Part shown: positions 49,801 through 60,004 of the stretch, one piece after another | Position numbering within the stretch: the first letter of the stretch is position 1 | Layout of the letters: each line of letters opens with the position of its first letter | Assembly: GCF_030463535.1 (NCBI RefSeq) | Contig: NC_132881.1 | Coordinates: 2,951,526-3,015,525 of the forward strand | Source: Salminus brasiliensis | Lineage: Eukaryota; Chordata; Actinopteri; Characiformes; Bryconidae | Direction: 5' to 3' | DNA length: 64,000 nt | Notes under the pieces: model-generated | Databases searched by the model: none | What the model was told of the DNA's origin: nothing | What the model saw: only the letters and a program-made list of their open reading frames with translations | Translations under genes and position numbers: made by a program

Positions 49801-50843
49801 GTTCTCCTGTGGCTGCCTGCTGCTGGCCTACAAAGCCAACACTTGGGCCTATCTGATGGCAATGTCCCAAACCTGACACATGTCTAGAGCCCTATAAGCT
49901 TCAAGAACAGCTCGGCGGGACGCACTGCTAATTCCGCACTTATAAAAAGCCTTATTTGACATCTCTAACATTCAGGCTGAGGTGCTGAGTGTTCTGCATA
50001 TTCTAGCTACCTAGGTTGAGAGGGATCTTTGGACTCTGGCTTATTTACACTAGATAGGGAGTCTTCTGAGTGAGTGAGTGAGTGGCCACTTTGGACAAGA
50101 GGGCCTTGCTAAATGCCAGGAGTGTACATTTACCAGCTGAGGCTGGCTAGCTGACCACTGTGACCACTGGCTGTCTAAAGACAGAGGACAGAGGACACCT
50201 AGCTAACTACAGATGACAGTTTATTAGCTGAGCAACATTAATAACATCTATATTAAAAATTAAACATAATACTAGGCATGTTTTTTTTATGTTTTCTTAT
50301 ATTAATAGCTAGTTCACACAGCAGCAGCAGCAGCAGCGTGGATCTGCAGCACTAGCCTTGCTTATTATGACAAGACCGAGTTGACGAAGTTAGCTGGCTG
50401 GCTAGTTAGCTAGATAGCTAAAGGAGCTAGCACCAGCTAGCCAGCCGAGCCAACACTGCTAACAGCAGGACGTCGCGCTCAACAACACCGACTAACACCG
50501 ACACCTGCCAAACGGACCGCACGGTTGGACCCACTTCGGCCTGGGGAGGCATCGCTACCCCTCATCTTTCTCCTTCACAGCGCAGAGCCAGGCTGCTCGG
50601 TGACCGCTAGCCTAGCCTCGGAGCGCGCTGCGTTATTTTTGTAAACAAACCCGCTGCGACTCGCTTCGCTCACTAATATAAAGACCCCCTCGCGCCCCCC
50701 CAGCTCCCCGACCACCGCGTCCGCTTCAGAAGGGGCACCGCATTTTATCCCCGGCGAGCTTAAGTCTGGACACACGCGTGTACGCCGTGTTATTCGGCGT
50801 AGAAAAATTATTCCCAGGCTTCAAAAACTCACCCCTCCGCCAT
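43863..50843 (-). CDS. bsdc1: BSD domain-containing protein 1, 11 coding exons
   Basis: Coding exons in transcript order are 50833-50843, 49504-49561, 48459-48575, 48184-48351, 47763-47817, 47370-47485, 46747-46815, 46194-46278, 44915-45370, 44316-44419 and 43863-43895. They total 1,272 bases (423 residues), and every intron is GT-AG. The frame carries through all phases and starts MAEGEGGWWGGWLQQSYQ. Conserved blocks include YEFLKRDLTEF (about 28-38), DKTIDCDVITL (about 90-100) and the BSD domain at about 142-198, with its hallmark Phe-Trp at 185-186 (SEFWQRYF). After a Glu run comes a long, poorly conserved Ser/Pro/Glu-rich stretch from exon 9, then FELNSDSGKSTPSNNGKK and the acidic tail EEEVQMALSKAD ending EDWENWD. 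Length and order match vertebrate BSDC1 (about 430 residues). The molecular role of BSDC1 is poorly known. BSD domains also occur in TFIIH p62 and synapse-associated proteins. Confidence 0.95.
45430..45575. mobile_element. Non-autonomous transposon fragment in bsdc1 intron 8
   Basis: AAAAGTAAATGGACACCCTA and GAATGAGCAGGCGTCTACAA, followed by ACTTTTGGATATACAGTG, resemble the two ends of a CACTATATGGAC-type element with the middle lost. Confidence 0.4.
48640..49142 (+). mobile_element. L2-type LINE 3' fragment in bsdc1 intron 2
   Basis: The piece opens with CACTGGCTTCCTGTAGCTGC, the nucleotide form of the HWLPVAAA block near the C-terminus of L2 reverse transcriptase. TACAAAGCCCAGGATGGACC follows, and it ends in the tail GAGCGTCTGCTAAATGCCTT then AAATGTAAA. 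It is 5'-truncated and antisense to bsdc1. The reading frames are broken. Confidence 0.65.
49640..50140 (+). mobile_element. L2-type LINE fragment in bsdc1 intron 1
   Basis: TACTGGAACACCCTCTTGCC (the YCNALLAG-like block), GGCCCGTCGGCTGATCTTCA and TGCCTGCTGCTGGCCTACAA follow the order of the L2 reverse transcriptase C-terminus. A tail-like GGACAAGAGGGCCTTGCTAA then ATGCC closes it near 50120. It is old and broken, in the same orientation as the intron 2 copy. Confidence 0.5.
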
Positions 50844-50846
50844 CTT
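50837..50846 (-). promoter_or_regulatory. YY1-like site over the bsdc1 start codon
   Basis: AAGATGGCGG on the minus strand matches the established YY1 consensus and contains the initiator ATG. Such sites are common just downstream of CpG-type promoters. Confidence 0.45.
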
Positions 50847-50853
50847 CAGCGCA

Positions 50854-50861
50854 TGACGTCA
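50854..50861. promoter_or_regulatory. Full CRE palindrome upstream of bsdc1 ATG
   Basis: TGACGTCA lies 10 bases upstream of the start codon in CG-rich sequence (about 50450-50900). It is a consensus CREB/ATF site. It implies that transcription starts close by and that the 5' UTR is short. Confidence 0.5.
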
Positions 50862-50899
50862 TCGGCGTGTCGTCGTCATCGTCGCCCCCCCCCCGAGCC

Positions 50900-51399
50900 C
50901 CAGAAACCTGAACCACGGAAGCGGATTAGAGGGGTGATTTAAAAAGCTCATAAACTCGCAGGTTGAGACTTTAGAAGTGAGCTAGTGTTGGTTTAGAGAC
51001 AGATATGCGCGAGTGTGAGGAGATAAAATCAAAAGATAAAATAATTATAATAAAGTACATTAATGTTATTATTATAATACGGCGAGTAACGAGGGTCAAA
51101 TCTGTCGGGGGCGGAAACGCGTTCCAGCATGGCAGCGTTTTGTTTTTCTGCTCCAATAAAGGAAGAAAAATGACGCCAAAAGTCTTGTAGCACAACTGTT
51201 ATTAATATTTCAACTTTTATAGACATAATGTTTGAGATTACAAATCTAAGTGGGTGTGTTTAAAGAGTTTACCCGTAAAAATCATTAAAATCTTTAAAAA
51301 AAAGGCATTTAATGAAATGTATACAATTTTTAATAACGTAATTTATGTATGTAATAACTAGTGTTGAGTTTAAAAGGGGCATTCTGGCCTAAAGGATGT
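50900..51399. other. Upstream of bsdc1, no gene seen
   Basis: There is no divergent gene. The frame at 51005-51190 is low complexity. Confidence 0.4.
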
Positions 51400-51800
51400 A
51401 ATATTTTATTTGTTATAATGCTATGCTTTTGTTTATTTGTTTATTTAGTAATAAAAACACAGCATTATTGTTATTATTAATAATAAATAAAAATAACAAA
51501 AATAATAAAATATTTTATTTCTTATTATAATGCTATGATTTTATTTATTTAGTAATAAAAACAGCATTATTGTTATTAATAATAAATAAAAATAATACAA
51601 TATTTTATTTCTTATTATAATGCTATGATTTTATTTATTTATTTATTTAGTAATAAAAACAGCATTATTGTTATTATTAATAATAATAAATAAAAATAAA
51701 AATAATACAATATTTTATTTCTTATTATAATGTTTTTATTGTATTGTTTATTTATTTAGTTAGTAATTAAAGCACATCATTATCGTTATTATTATCAAAT
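51400..51800. repeat. AT-rich tandem repeat, about 4 units
   Basis: Blocks with TATTTTATTTCTTATTATAA, TGCTATGATTTTATTT and AACAGCATTATTGTTATTA recur at spacings of about 90-110 bases. Confidence 0.75.
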
Positions 51801-51939
51801 AAATAAAAATAGCTAACTGTATAAAGAAACACAGGCAACACATTATAAATAATAATTAATACATTTTTACACTGTTTAGGCCAGGATGTCCCCTCTAAAG
51901 TATTTTAATATTATTACTATTATTATTTATTAATTAAAA

Positions 51940-52195
51940 AAAGGTAAAGGTGCACATATTTGTATGTGTTCTCCACATTTTACCCATCTGTGGTAATGAA
52001 CACACACACACACACACCCTAGTGAACTAGGGGCAGTGAGCACACACACTCCTAGAGCGGTGGGCAGCCAACTCCAGCGCCCAGGGAGCTAAGAGGATGG
52101 AGGCTTGCTCAAAGCCCCAACAGTGGCAGCTTGTCGAGCCCTGATTTTGAACCCACAACCCTGTCCGCTGAGACACCACTGCCCCTAATTATTAT
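51940..52195 (-). mobile_element. tRNA-derived SINE remnant
   Basis: On the minus strand the order is GGGGCAGTGGTGTCTCAGCG, GGGTTGTGGGTTCAAAATCA (a decayed B-box) and CAAGCTGCCACTGTTGGGGC. A CA run interrupts it on the tail side. This order matches a common fish SINE architecture known to me. Confidence 0.55.
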
Positions 52196-52549
52196 ATTAT
52201 TATTATAGTCGACCAAAGGTATATCTCATATTTAAAGAGCCAATATCCAGGCAAAAAAACTTGCAAGGATCCATTTGGTAGAATCATTGCCTTTACTAAA
52301 ATAAATAAATAGCTGGTAAAAGGGCCATTGATTACACAAGCTTGCAGAATGAGAGTCCTGTGATCACCAAAACAGTAAACTACTCATTTAAAAAGAACTA
52401 CAGTGTTAGTTAGCCAACATGAACTGATGATGCAAAAACTAAATCACAGTTTCATGTGTAGTTTTATGTAGCAAAGGAAATATTATACAATGTGTGCAAC
52501 AGTAATATCATGGATGTCAACAACAATAATATAAAAAAAATATCTAGTA

Positions 52550-52985
52550 ATATGTGTTAATCTGCTATTATTATTACTATTATTGTTATAATAATAATAA
52601 TAATAATAATAATTTGTATGCTGTAGTTATTAATAACAATAATAACAACAACAACAATAATAACAATAGTATAGATTTTTTTTATGGAAACACTGGGCGA
52701 AATGGAAACACTGGGCAAAATTATTATTATTATTATTACCACCACCATCAACAACAATATAATAATAGTATAGCAATAATAATAACAACAGCAATAGTAA
52801 TAATAATAGCAATACTAATAATAGCAGATTAATACAAATGTTAAATGTTAGTACCATGACTATTTATTTCTTTATTTAATTGATTATTATTAGTATTATT
52901 ATTAGTAGTATTATTATTATATGTTGTTGTTGTTGATAATGATGGTGGTAATAATAATAACAATAATAATAGCAATATAAAAAAC
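52550..52985. repeat. (TAA)n/(AAC)n trinucleotide region
   Basis: Runs of TAA/ATT and AAC/TTG give poly-Asn, poly-Tyr and poly-Ile shadows on both strands. The two copies of GAAACACTGGGC near 52686-52717 are a short tandem pair. Confidence 0.9.
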
Positions 52986-52989
52986 AATG

Positions 52990-53245
52990 TTAAAAAAGGA
53001 CGACAACAGTGAAGCATGGGGGTGGCAGCATCATACTTGTTGAGAGGCCTTTTCTTATTTCCTCAGTGGGACCTGGTCATCTTGTTGAATCTGAAGGGCA
53101 GATGAATAAATGGTGCAACAACAGGGGTACTGGGATATATTGCAAGACCACCTGCTTCAGGTTGGTTAATGTTCTCCACCAGGGCCCTACCAGACCCTGA
53201 CTTTTACAGGGGTTAAATACTTTTGCAAAGGATGCAAGTCTGAGT
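52990..53245 (+). pseudogene. Tc1-like transposase and terminus remnant
   Basis: GTGAAGCATGGGGGTGGCAG encodes the KHGGGS box of Tc1 transposases. The following bases, CCTCAGTGGGACCTGG, still align with the CFSSAGTG-like part after small frameshifts. The copy ends in GGGGTTAAATACTTTTGCAA, the typical terminus of one fish Tc1 group. The rest has been deleted, so it is inactive. Confidence 0.55.
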
Positions 53246-53539
53246 AAAAGTCGCTCCACAAGCTGAGCCACTTCACTCCTGTCACCCTGTTTCACACAAT
53301 CGGGTAATGAATTTGCCCATAATGGAGCTGACAAGAGGAGTTTATCACATCATTAGAATGCAGCCTGGTCCATATGGATGAAGGCCCTGATGGGGCTGCT
53401 TTAACACCCACCTGAGCCCCCTGCCCACTGCGCTTTTCATATGGGCCCCCAAAGGGTGTGTATGCATATGTGAGTGAGCGTGTGTGTGTGTGTCATATGT
53501 GCACATTGGAGACGTATGTTGTGTGTGTGTGCGCGGTGA

Positions 53540-53900
53540 GCCCATCCCAGCTGTGTTTAACTCATCAGTATGCTCGGAGTGTGTGTGAAGGAGGAAGCGC
53601 GGTTTAACAGTATGTTAAAGGGGTCAGCCGGCCATTTTCAGGAGGTCTCCCGTCTTTTAATTGAAGTCTCCTCGTATCCAGACGCTGCGCAATATGTGCA
53701 TTTGTTACACAATATGTGCCGTCCCCCAACCCCGCCGCCCTCCAATTCCACTAATTGGGTCCTTCAGTTCCCTAATTAACTCAGTCAAGCCGGCTTCAGG
53801 GCCACAGACGGCTACACTCATTTCTTTATTGATCGGAGAGCCCTTTAACTTAACTAGCCCATTCACTGCCGTCAGGGGTTAGTCCGGCTTTGTTAGCGGC
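53540..53900. promoter_or_regulatory. Candidate conserved non-coding element
   Basis: This is a non-repetitive stretch with several homeodomain-type cores (CTTTTAATTGAAG near 53654, CACTAATTGG near 53749, CCCTAATTAACTC near 53770) between bsdc1 and the Olig gene. No coding frame is supported. That it is an enhancer is inference from composition and position. Confidence 0.25.
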
Positions 53901-54289
53901 CTAAAGCCCAAGTAAATTAGCGGATATTGACATATTTCGATGCTTTGCCTCATTTAAGCCCGAGTTTCTCATATTTGGCATTGAGTATCGTGATACTACA
54001 CTTGGTATCGGCATCATCTTACAGTTAAAACATCCGAATCAGCATAATTTTACTGGAAAACCATTGCTGGACACCCAGAATACCAACAACCAGCAAATAC
54101 ATGCACCACCAATGAAACGTAGAGGTATTCACTACTAGTGTAGACCAGAGCTGGACTTAGCAAAGCAAAAATGTATAACTGTACACATTTCGCCTTTACT
54201 ACCACTGTTTGTGAAATTTTGACATCAAAAAGAAGCTCTAGAGCCCTGTTCCACATTAAAAATTCATATATAAAATGATAATCAAGTGT
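53901..54289. other. Intergenic, no gene seen
   Basis: Nothing was recognised beyond short frames. Confidence 0.4.
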
Positions 54290-54490
54290 TTTTATATTGC
54301 TGATTAATAATTTTCTTGCTAGGCTTCTTCAAATCTCACCAGAGATTTTCTTTGGGGTTCAGGGCAGGCCCCTGTAATGGCCAGAATCCTCCAGGACTTC
54401 TTCTGAAACCAAGCCTTGATGAATTTTGAGGTATGCTTGGGATCACTGTCCTGCTGCAAGGTCCATTCACACCCAAGCTTCAGCTCCTAC
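54290..54490 (-). pseudogene. Tc1-like transposase catalytic remnant
   Basis: The minus-strand translation gives LKLGCEWTLQQDSDPKHTSK followed by FIKAWFQKKSW. This covers the second catalytic Asp region (QQDSDPKH) of Tc1 transposases. A frameshift follows. GGCCTGCCCTGAACCCCAAA then keeps the nucleotide trace of the SPDLNP motif. The ends and the N-terminal half are missing. Confidence 0.7.
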
Positions 54491-56013
54491 ACGGAAGGCA
54501 TGGCATTTCCTTGCGGGTTATGTCACACAAACTAGCTTTGTAACTTACATGTACATATAGCTAGTGCAACCATGCCCATATTAATGCTTTGTGATATGAT
54601 TTGAGTTAAAGCAACATTATGCAGCATTTTTCCCTGAAAACAACAGCTTCAGAATAGCAAGTGCTCCACTGACTGTAATAGGGACGGTAGTGCTTCTATT
54701 GTTGCTACTCCGTGGTTAGCATGCTCTGTCCTTCTTGATGGTTGGCTCAAATTGCAAATTACACTTCCAGGATGTAGGGGGAGCCCAAGAGCGAGAAATG
54801 CCAATTCTCGCATAATGCTGCTTTAACCAGCATCAGCCAGCACAACTTTGATTGCTGACGACCCTAGTCAAGCAACCATGGCACTAATAGGCTAGCTTAA
54901 ATGTGAGTGTTATTATAGGCCAGCTCTGATGTTTTCTATCAATAGCATCGTAGAAGTGACTGCTAGCTAATAGCACACATAGCTAATGCAGAAATGCAAC
55001 GGTAAGGGAATGCTTAGGCTATTCTTGCTAACAGTTCTGTGGCTAGAAACATCATTTCACACAAAGCAAAGCTAGCACTAATGTTAGCTAAGTGACAAAT
55101 AATAGCAGGGTAGCTATATTAGCGTAGCCCACGTGCAACTGGTTGCTTGCGTTATGATCACTTGCGTTATAACGAAGTGCGTTATCTAACAGTCCGTTTC
55201 TCACCACACCCCGTGCATCCTGCCGTAGCCCTGCTGCCGCCCCTCCGTCCCAGTCCCTTACCATCTGCCTCCAATCAGGAAACACCAGCTTTTGCACAAG
55301 TCAATGTGTCTAATTATCCCCCTGCAGCAGGCCGGGCCACGGCGTCCCGCTAATCCCAGGGCAATGTGCTTAGCTTCCCATTCCCACCTGTGCTTGGGTC
55401 GTGATAGGTTTTTTTTTTTTTTTTTGGGGGGGGGGGGGGGTCCCAGAACCAGAATCAAGGAGAAGGAGGAGGTACGAAGGGGGGGGGGTGGGACTGTACG
55501 TCCCACTGCGGGATCTCCTTCTCCAGGCTAGGCTGGCAGCTGCCTCCCCCCGCTGGGACGTCCTGCAGCTGACGGGAGCCCTCAGCAGTGTCAATGGAGG
55601 CCCATAAATGAGGAGCTAACCGCTTTTGTGTGGGCTTTGAGTGTCAGGGCCCTCTGCGGGCTGACCTGCCTTGTTACCATGATGAAATGCAGAGGAGAGA
55701 AAGAGCGGGAGTGAAAAAGACAGAGAGAGAGAGCGCAAGGCAGAACAGGGGAAAAAGGGAGGGGGGATGGCTGTGTTTCAGGCGCCCCCTCCTTACCCCC
55801 TAGCTCTTTGTCCCGTGAGCGAACAGCATTGTCCTGGGCCATTGAAAGCAAAGGGGACGGAGGGAGGGGACGCGGAGGAGGACAGAAGAAGCATCTCTTC
55901 ATTTCTCCTCTGATCTTTCCTTCGTCAGGGCCCAGAGTCCCGCGAGGAGGAGCATGTATTTTTCACGGCCGATTTAGCTCCTGAGAAACGCGAGGGTGTG
56001 TGTTTGCCTTTCG

Positions 56014-56062
<49 letters not shown>

Positions 56063-56419
56063 GTGTGCGCAAAAGAGGGCAGAGCGAATGAAGACCTCCA
56101 GCACTAATATTCTCGTAATGGTGTCCTTACAATCACAAGAGGTCACGTACGATCAGAAACACACCCGTAAAGCAGAAAGGCTAACTAGCTATTAGCCTAA
56201 TAGCTAATTTTGACATTACTCTAAAGCGCAACCACAGTGAAGGAAGCTAATTATACCCCACCAATTAGCACTAACAGTGCTTTAATAGCAATAATATTTG
56301 GGTACCACTACCGTTAGCTACCCAGTTTCCTCATAATGCATCAGATTTAGCATCCCCCTCTATTCAATTTTATAGAATGGCAGTTAGCACCTAGCCAAAC
56401 CAATTAGCGATTAGCTTAG
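54491..56419. other. Intergenic; GCTAA-rich stretch, candidate regulatory DNA
   Basis: Words of the type TTAGCTAA/GCTAGC are frequent at 54700-55100 and 56170-56415. The segments at 55185-55350 (TCTAATTATCCC, CGCTAATCCC) and 55590-55690 are non-repetitive and may be conserved. A T-run then G-run lies at about 55410-55440, and GT repeats at 56018-56068. No gene. Confidence 0.4.
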
Positions 56420-56850
56420 CAATCAGTGCAAATTCTGTAACCATACAAAAAAGACCCGACAGACGTACTGAAATAACATTTAAAATATTAAAGTCCTAAT
56501 ATTAGTCCTAGATGTCCTTAGGCCTTGCACAGTTTGGTTGATTCTCCACCCCAGGGGTGTCCAGTCTTGTCCGCAAAGGGCCGGTATGACCGCAGGTCAT
56601 CATTCCAGCCATGCAGAAGAACATGTGATCAGTTGTTTGAAGATTCACCAATTAAATAAACAAGTGGAAACAGCTACCAGTTGCAGTATATATGTGTGTG
56701 AACTGTATTGGCCCTAAGGGACACCCCTGATGCACACCAAACAAGACCTGGGTGCAGAGATCGTTCCTCCCATTCCTCCCTAAAAGTCCATCAGATTCGG
56801 CCTCTCCTGGCTTACTGACCTATGGTCAAGCTACCCAGCTACTTCCCAGC
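56420..56850 (-). pseudogene. Partial duplicate of the Olig gene 3' end
   Basis: Bases 56701-56850 closely match 59118-59270. Shared blocks include AACTGTATTGGCCCTAAGGG (versus ...TAATGG), ACACCCCTGATGCACACCAA, TTCCTCCCATTCCTCCCTAA and GGCCTCTCCTGGCTTACTGA (versus GGCCTCTCTTGGCTCACTTG). The last pair covers the Olig stop codon and final residues; here the minus frame still ends in a stop. Weaker similarity (TTCTGTAACCATACAAAA, CTTGCACAGTTTGGT, CAGTATATATGTGT) extends the match leftwards over the 3' UTR, interrupted by an insertion at about 56540-56670. No other part of the coding region is present, so it cannot encode a factor. Confidence 0.7.
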
Positions 56851-57659
56851 TAAAAGCTATTCACAGTGACTGAAACTTTGACCAGGGGTGCCCAAACTTT
56901 TGCATGCTACTGTATTTTATTAATTAGAACGCGCAAAGCTAGAGAAGCAAACTTAAGGCATCAAACGGTCAATTGTCTGGCGATTTGGGCCCGCAGTTAG
57001 CATAATGCTAAACCAGTGCCTGTACGCTTTAATTATTCGTTAGCTGCGTTAGCCTTGTAGCTCCAGTGCAAAACTAGACAAGCAAACTTTGGGCATCGAA
57101 CACGTCTTGGACGATTACCTACATTTTTAATACAGGTTGAATTTTCTTTCTAATATAAATCATACGATAAATCAGGAGATCATATTAGCATACTAACATT
57201 TCACACATTAGCCAGGCAGCACTTAACCCCTCATTGACGCTAAAACTAGTTGCTGTCGCCCGGAACCTCCCTCCACGCTCCCTGCTTAACAACAAATGTC
57301 CGTCCGCAGACGCGAGGCCCTCTCATAATTAATGACAGTTGCCGAGGGCTGAATATGAGCGCAGCTTTATTGGACATTGACAAATCTTCCTGAGCGCACA
57401 TGAAAAGAAACTGTCCCTGTCCCCCTGCGTGCGCCACACAATAGAGACGCGCCGACCTGGCGGCAGCCCACTCCTTTCTTCCTTTGCCCCGTCCGCTGGG
57501 TGTCCCTGGGCCTGGGGCTCTGAACTGTCCATATCTGTGCTCTGTGGATTAGCGCTAGCCCGGCTGGTTGAGGGGGTTATGCGTGGAGTGGACAGTAGTG
57601 CTGCAATGGCTCTGCAGAATTTATATAGATTTATTAAAGAGTCATATTTTGTAAAAGAC

Positions 57660-57707
<48 letters not shown>

Positions 57708-58379
57708 CACACACACACACACACACTAGCACACACATACACACTCAATCACAGGTCTAGTTAGCAGCTGCCGCCCTTGACAGCTCTTTTGTGTTGCAGT
57801 TCTTCGTTGCAGTCGCCTTCACACTTGTGAGTTTCCTCTCAAACGTGTTAACGTTATACAGTTATAGAAGTGTCGGTGGTGTGTAGCGCAATCCGAACGT
57901 GTACTCAAAGGCCTCGCTGACATGTGATCTAATGTTAATGCGAGGTTCGCTGAAGGACAGTGTTCATAAGGCTACTTGCATCTCCAAAACAGCAACTTTA
58001 CAGGAGATGGAAAAAAACCTTCTCAACTTTCAATGGAAGTCAATGGAAAAAGATTTAATTCAGGGTCACTTTAGAGCATTTCTATTGGTCTAATGGTTGC
58101 GAAATCTCTACAAAATGTAAAGAACAACTGCCAGATTTACATAATGTCAAAAAGTGAAAAGCAGCCAAAAAAAAAGAAAAAAAAGAAATATATATATATG
58201 GAGATACATATTAAATGGTTTTGGCATGACAGCAATGATCAGCTTTTCATGGCAACTGGTATAAACCTTCCCAAACATTTACAAAGGCTTATTCCAATGA
58301 TTCTCAGCAGTCGTAACACTTCACTGTGGTCAAACGTGTCCTTTATGACATGGAATAAGCGTTTGTGAATGTTCATTAA
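56851..58379. other. Intergenic between the Olig copies
   Basis: A TTAGCTGCGTTAGCCTTGTA-type dispersed repeat lies near 56930-57100, and CA repeats at 57663-57725. The segment at 57240-57420 is unique sequence with ATAATTAATGACAG and TTAACAACAAATG, possible homeodomain and SOX-like sites. No gene. Confidence 0.4.
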
Positions 58380-58439
58380 GGTTATATCTGCTGTTATGGG
58401 AGGGTTATGCAGCTTTACAATGCCTGCCCTTCACCAATT

Positions 58440-58560
58440 TTAAGGTTCTTTTCACTCACAAAGTTCATTACACAACTTTTGGTTCTTCATGGAACCAAAA
58501 GTGGTTCTTCTAGAACCATTTGAAGCCCCTCAATTTTTTAAGAGTGTACCTAAACCTTCA
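58440..58560. repeat. GGTTCTT/AAGAACC palindromic repeat fragment
   Basis: ACTTTTGGTTCTTCATGGAA, CCAAAAGTGG and TTCTTCTAGAACC form short inverted repeats like those in the 14-17 kb array. It is probably a decayed MITE. Confidence 0.4.
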
Positions 58561-58839
58561 CAAAGGTGTATTTTAATGACCATCCGTCGTCTTGAAACTG
58601 AGGTGAAATTATGTCAGAATGGTCGTATAAGGAATAAGCTTTCAAAAACGTTAAGGAAGGTTTATGTCAGTTGTCATGGAATGGCTTATGTGGCCTTGGG
58701 AATGTTACCATTCGTTGTTACCATTTGAACTAGTGCTAAAATGCTTGAAGCAGTTTCCTTGCAATCGATTTTTATAGGAATGAGCATTGGAATGGTGTAA
58801 GAAAGAAGAAGAAACTCAATATATTAACAATAATAAACC

Positions 58840-58845
58840 TTTAAT
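58840..58845 (-). terminator. Candidate poly(A) signal of the Olig gene
   Basis: ATTAAA on the minus strand, about 400 bases beyond the stop codon. It is a common variant hexamer in AT-rich sequence. Unverified. Confidence 0.35.
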
Positions 58846-59248
58846 TTAAGAAATCAACTGTACAAAAAAATACAAAAAAATCACCTGTACAAAAATTGAT
58901 ATTCACATTTGGTTTTTGCTCCAGATACAACCAGAGGAACTGGTCAGCAATCAGTGCACTTTCTGTAACCATACAAAAGACTTATGAATTATGTACAAAC
59001 ACCAACGTCCAGCCCTAGAGGCCCTCAGGTCTTGCACAGTTTGGTACACAAAACATCAGATCAACAGCACCCAGTTACCAGTTTCAGTATATATGTGTTT
59101 AAGCACAGACATCACTAAACTGTATTGGCCCTAATGGACACCCCTGATGCACACCAAACAAGGCCTTGGTGCAGAGATCTTTCCTCCCATTCCTCCCTAA
59201 AGGTCCGTCAGATTTGGGCCTCATCTCCATGTCCCGGCCTCTCTTGGC

Positions 59249-60004
59249 TCACTTGCCCATGGACAAGCTGTGTAGGCTGGCTGCCGTGGATGCTGTCATA
59301 GGCTGGCAGAGGGAGCAAGGGCATGGCATACCGGGAAAGTGGCGGTAGGAACTGGTCAAATGCAGTGGTTCTTTCAGCAGGCTAGGAAGCGGTGGAGGTG
59401 CGTGGAAGCCCAGATATCCCGCATGAGGAGGGGAATGGGGAGCCTGAGCTGCCGCGGGGCCGCCGGCCACCCCGCTCCCCACCAGAGAGTGCAGGGATTG
59501 GGCAAGCGGGTGCAAGGGCATCTGAGGGAGCTGAGGGACCACAGGCCTGGCCGTATGGCTTTGGGACGCCCCGTAGACGTCCCCCACCAGCTTCTTCATC
59601 TCCTCCAGAGAGCTGGACAGCATGAGGATGTAGTTGCGGGCCAGGAGGAGGGTGGAAATTTTGGACAGCTTGCGTACGGAAGGGCCCTGGGCGTAGGGCA
59701 TCACCTCTCGGAGGCCGTCCATGGCTTGGTTCAAGTCGTGCATGCGCTTGCGCTCGCGGCTGTTCACCTTGAGCCGCAACTCCTGCAGGTCGTCTTTGGA
59801 GAGGTCGGAGTGTTCCCGGTTCTTGCTCATGGCGACCTTCTGGTGCAGCCCTTCTGCTTTGGAACGGCCCGAGCGAATGGTCCCTGCCTCTTCTCCGCAA
59901 TAGGCCTGGAACATCTTTTCGGAAAAGAAGCTGCCGACAGACGAGTCCACGGCGAGGTCCGGGGACGAGGAACGACTGCAGGTGGAGCCGGTGTCGGAAT
60001 CCAT
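59249..60004 (-). CDS. olig4: Olig-family bHLH transcription factor, likely olig4
   Basis: This is a single-exon gene of 251 residues that starts ATG at 60004 in a GAG-ATG-G context and ends TGA at 59249. The N-terminus [16 protein letters not shown] is the serine-rich opening of Olig2/3/4 proteins. The bHLH spans about 77-140: basic region [12 protein letters not shown] (with the E-box-contacting Glu at 84), helix 1 through [14 protein letters not shown], loop QGPSVRK, and helix 2 [15 protein letters not shown]. The C-terminus keeps the family motif [10 protein letters not shown] (225-234). Olig proteins are nuclear DNA-binding repressors or activators that pattern neural progenitors and, for Olig2, oligodendrocytes. 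Val80, Gln93 and the KISTLLL variant point to Olig4 rather than Olig2 or Olig3. Olig1 is excluded because its loop differs. It is shorter than Olig2 and lacks the poly-Ala/His stretches. Confidence 0.93.
   Translation of the reverse strand: MDSDTGSTCSRSSSPDLAVDSSVGSFFSEKMFQAYCGEEAGTIRSGRSKAEGLHQKVAMSKNREHSDLSKDDLQELRLKVNSRERKRMHDLNQAMDGLREVMPYAQGPSVRKLSKISTLLLARNYILMLSSSLEEMKKLVGDVYGASQSHTARPVVPQLPQMPLHPLAQSLHSLVGSGVAGGPAAAQAPHSPPHAGYLGFHAPPPLPSLLKEPLHLTSSYRHFPGMPCPCSLCQPMTASTAASLHSLSMGK

Noticed and set aside
50971..51226. Possible divergent gene sharing the bsdc1 promoter
   Set aside because: Short, low-complexity frames on both strands with no recognisable protein or splice continuation.
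52550..52857. Poly-Asn, poly-Tyr and poly-Leu frames
   Set aside because: They are trinucleotide repeat artefacts present in all frames.
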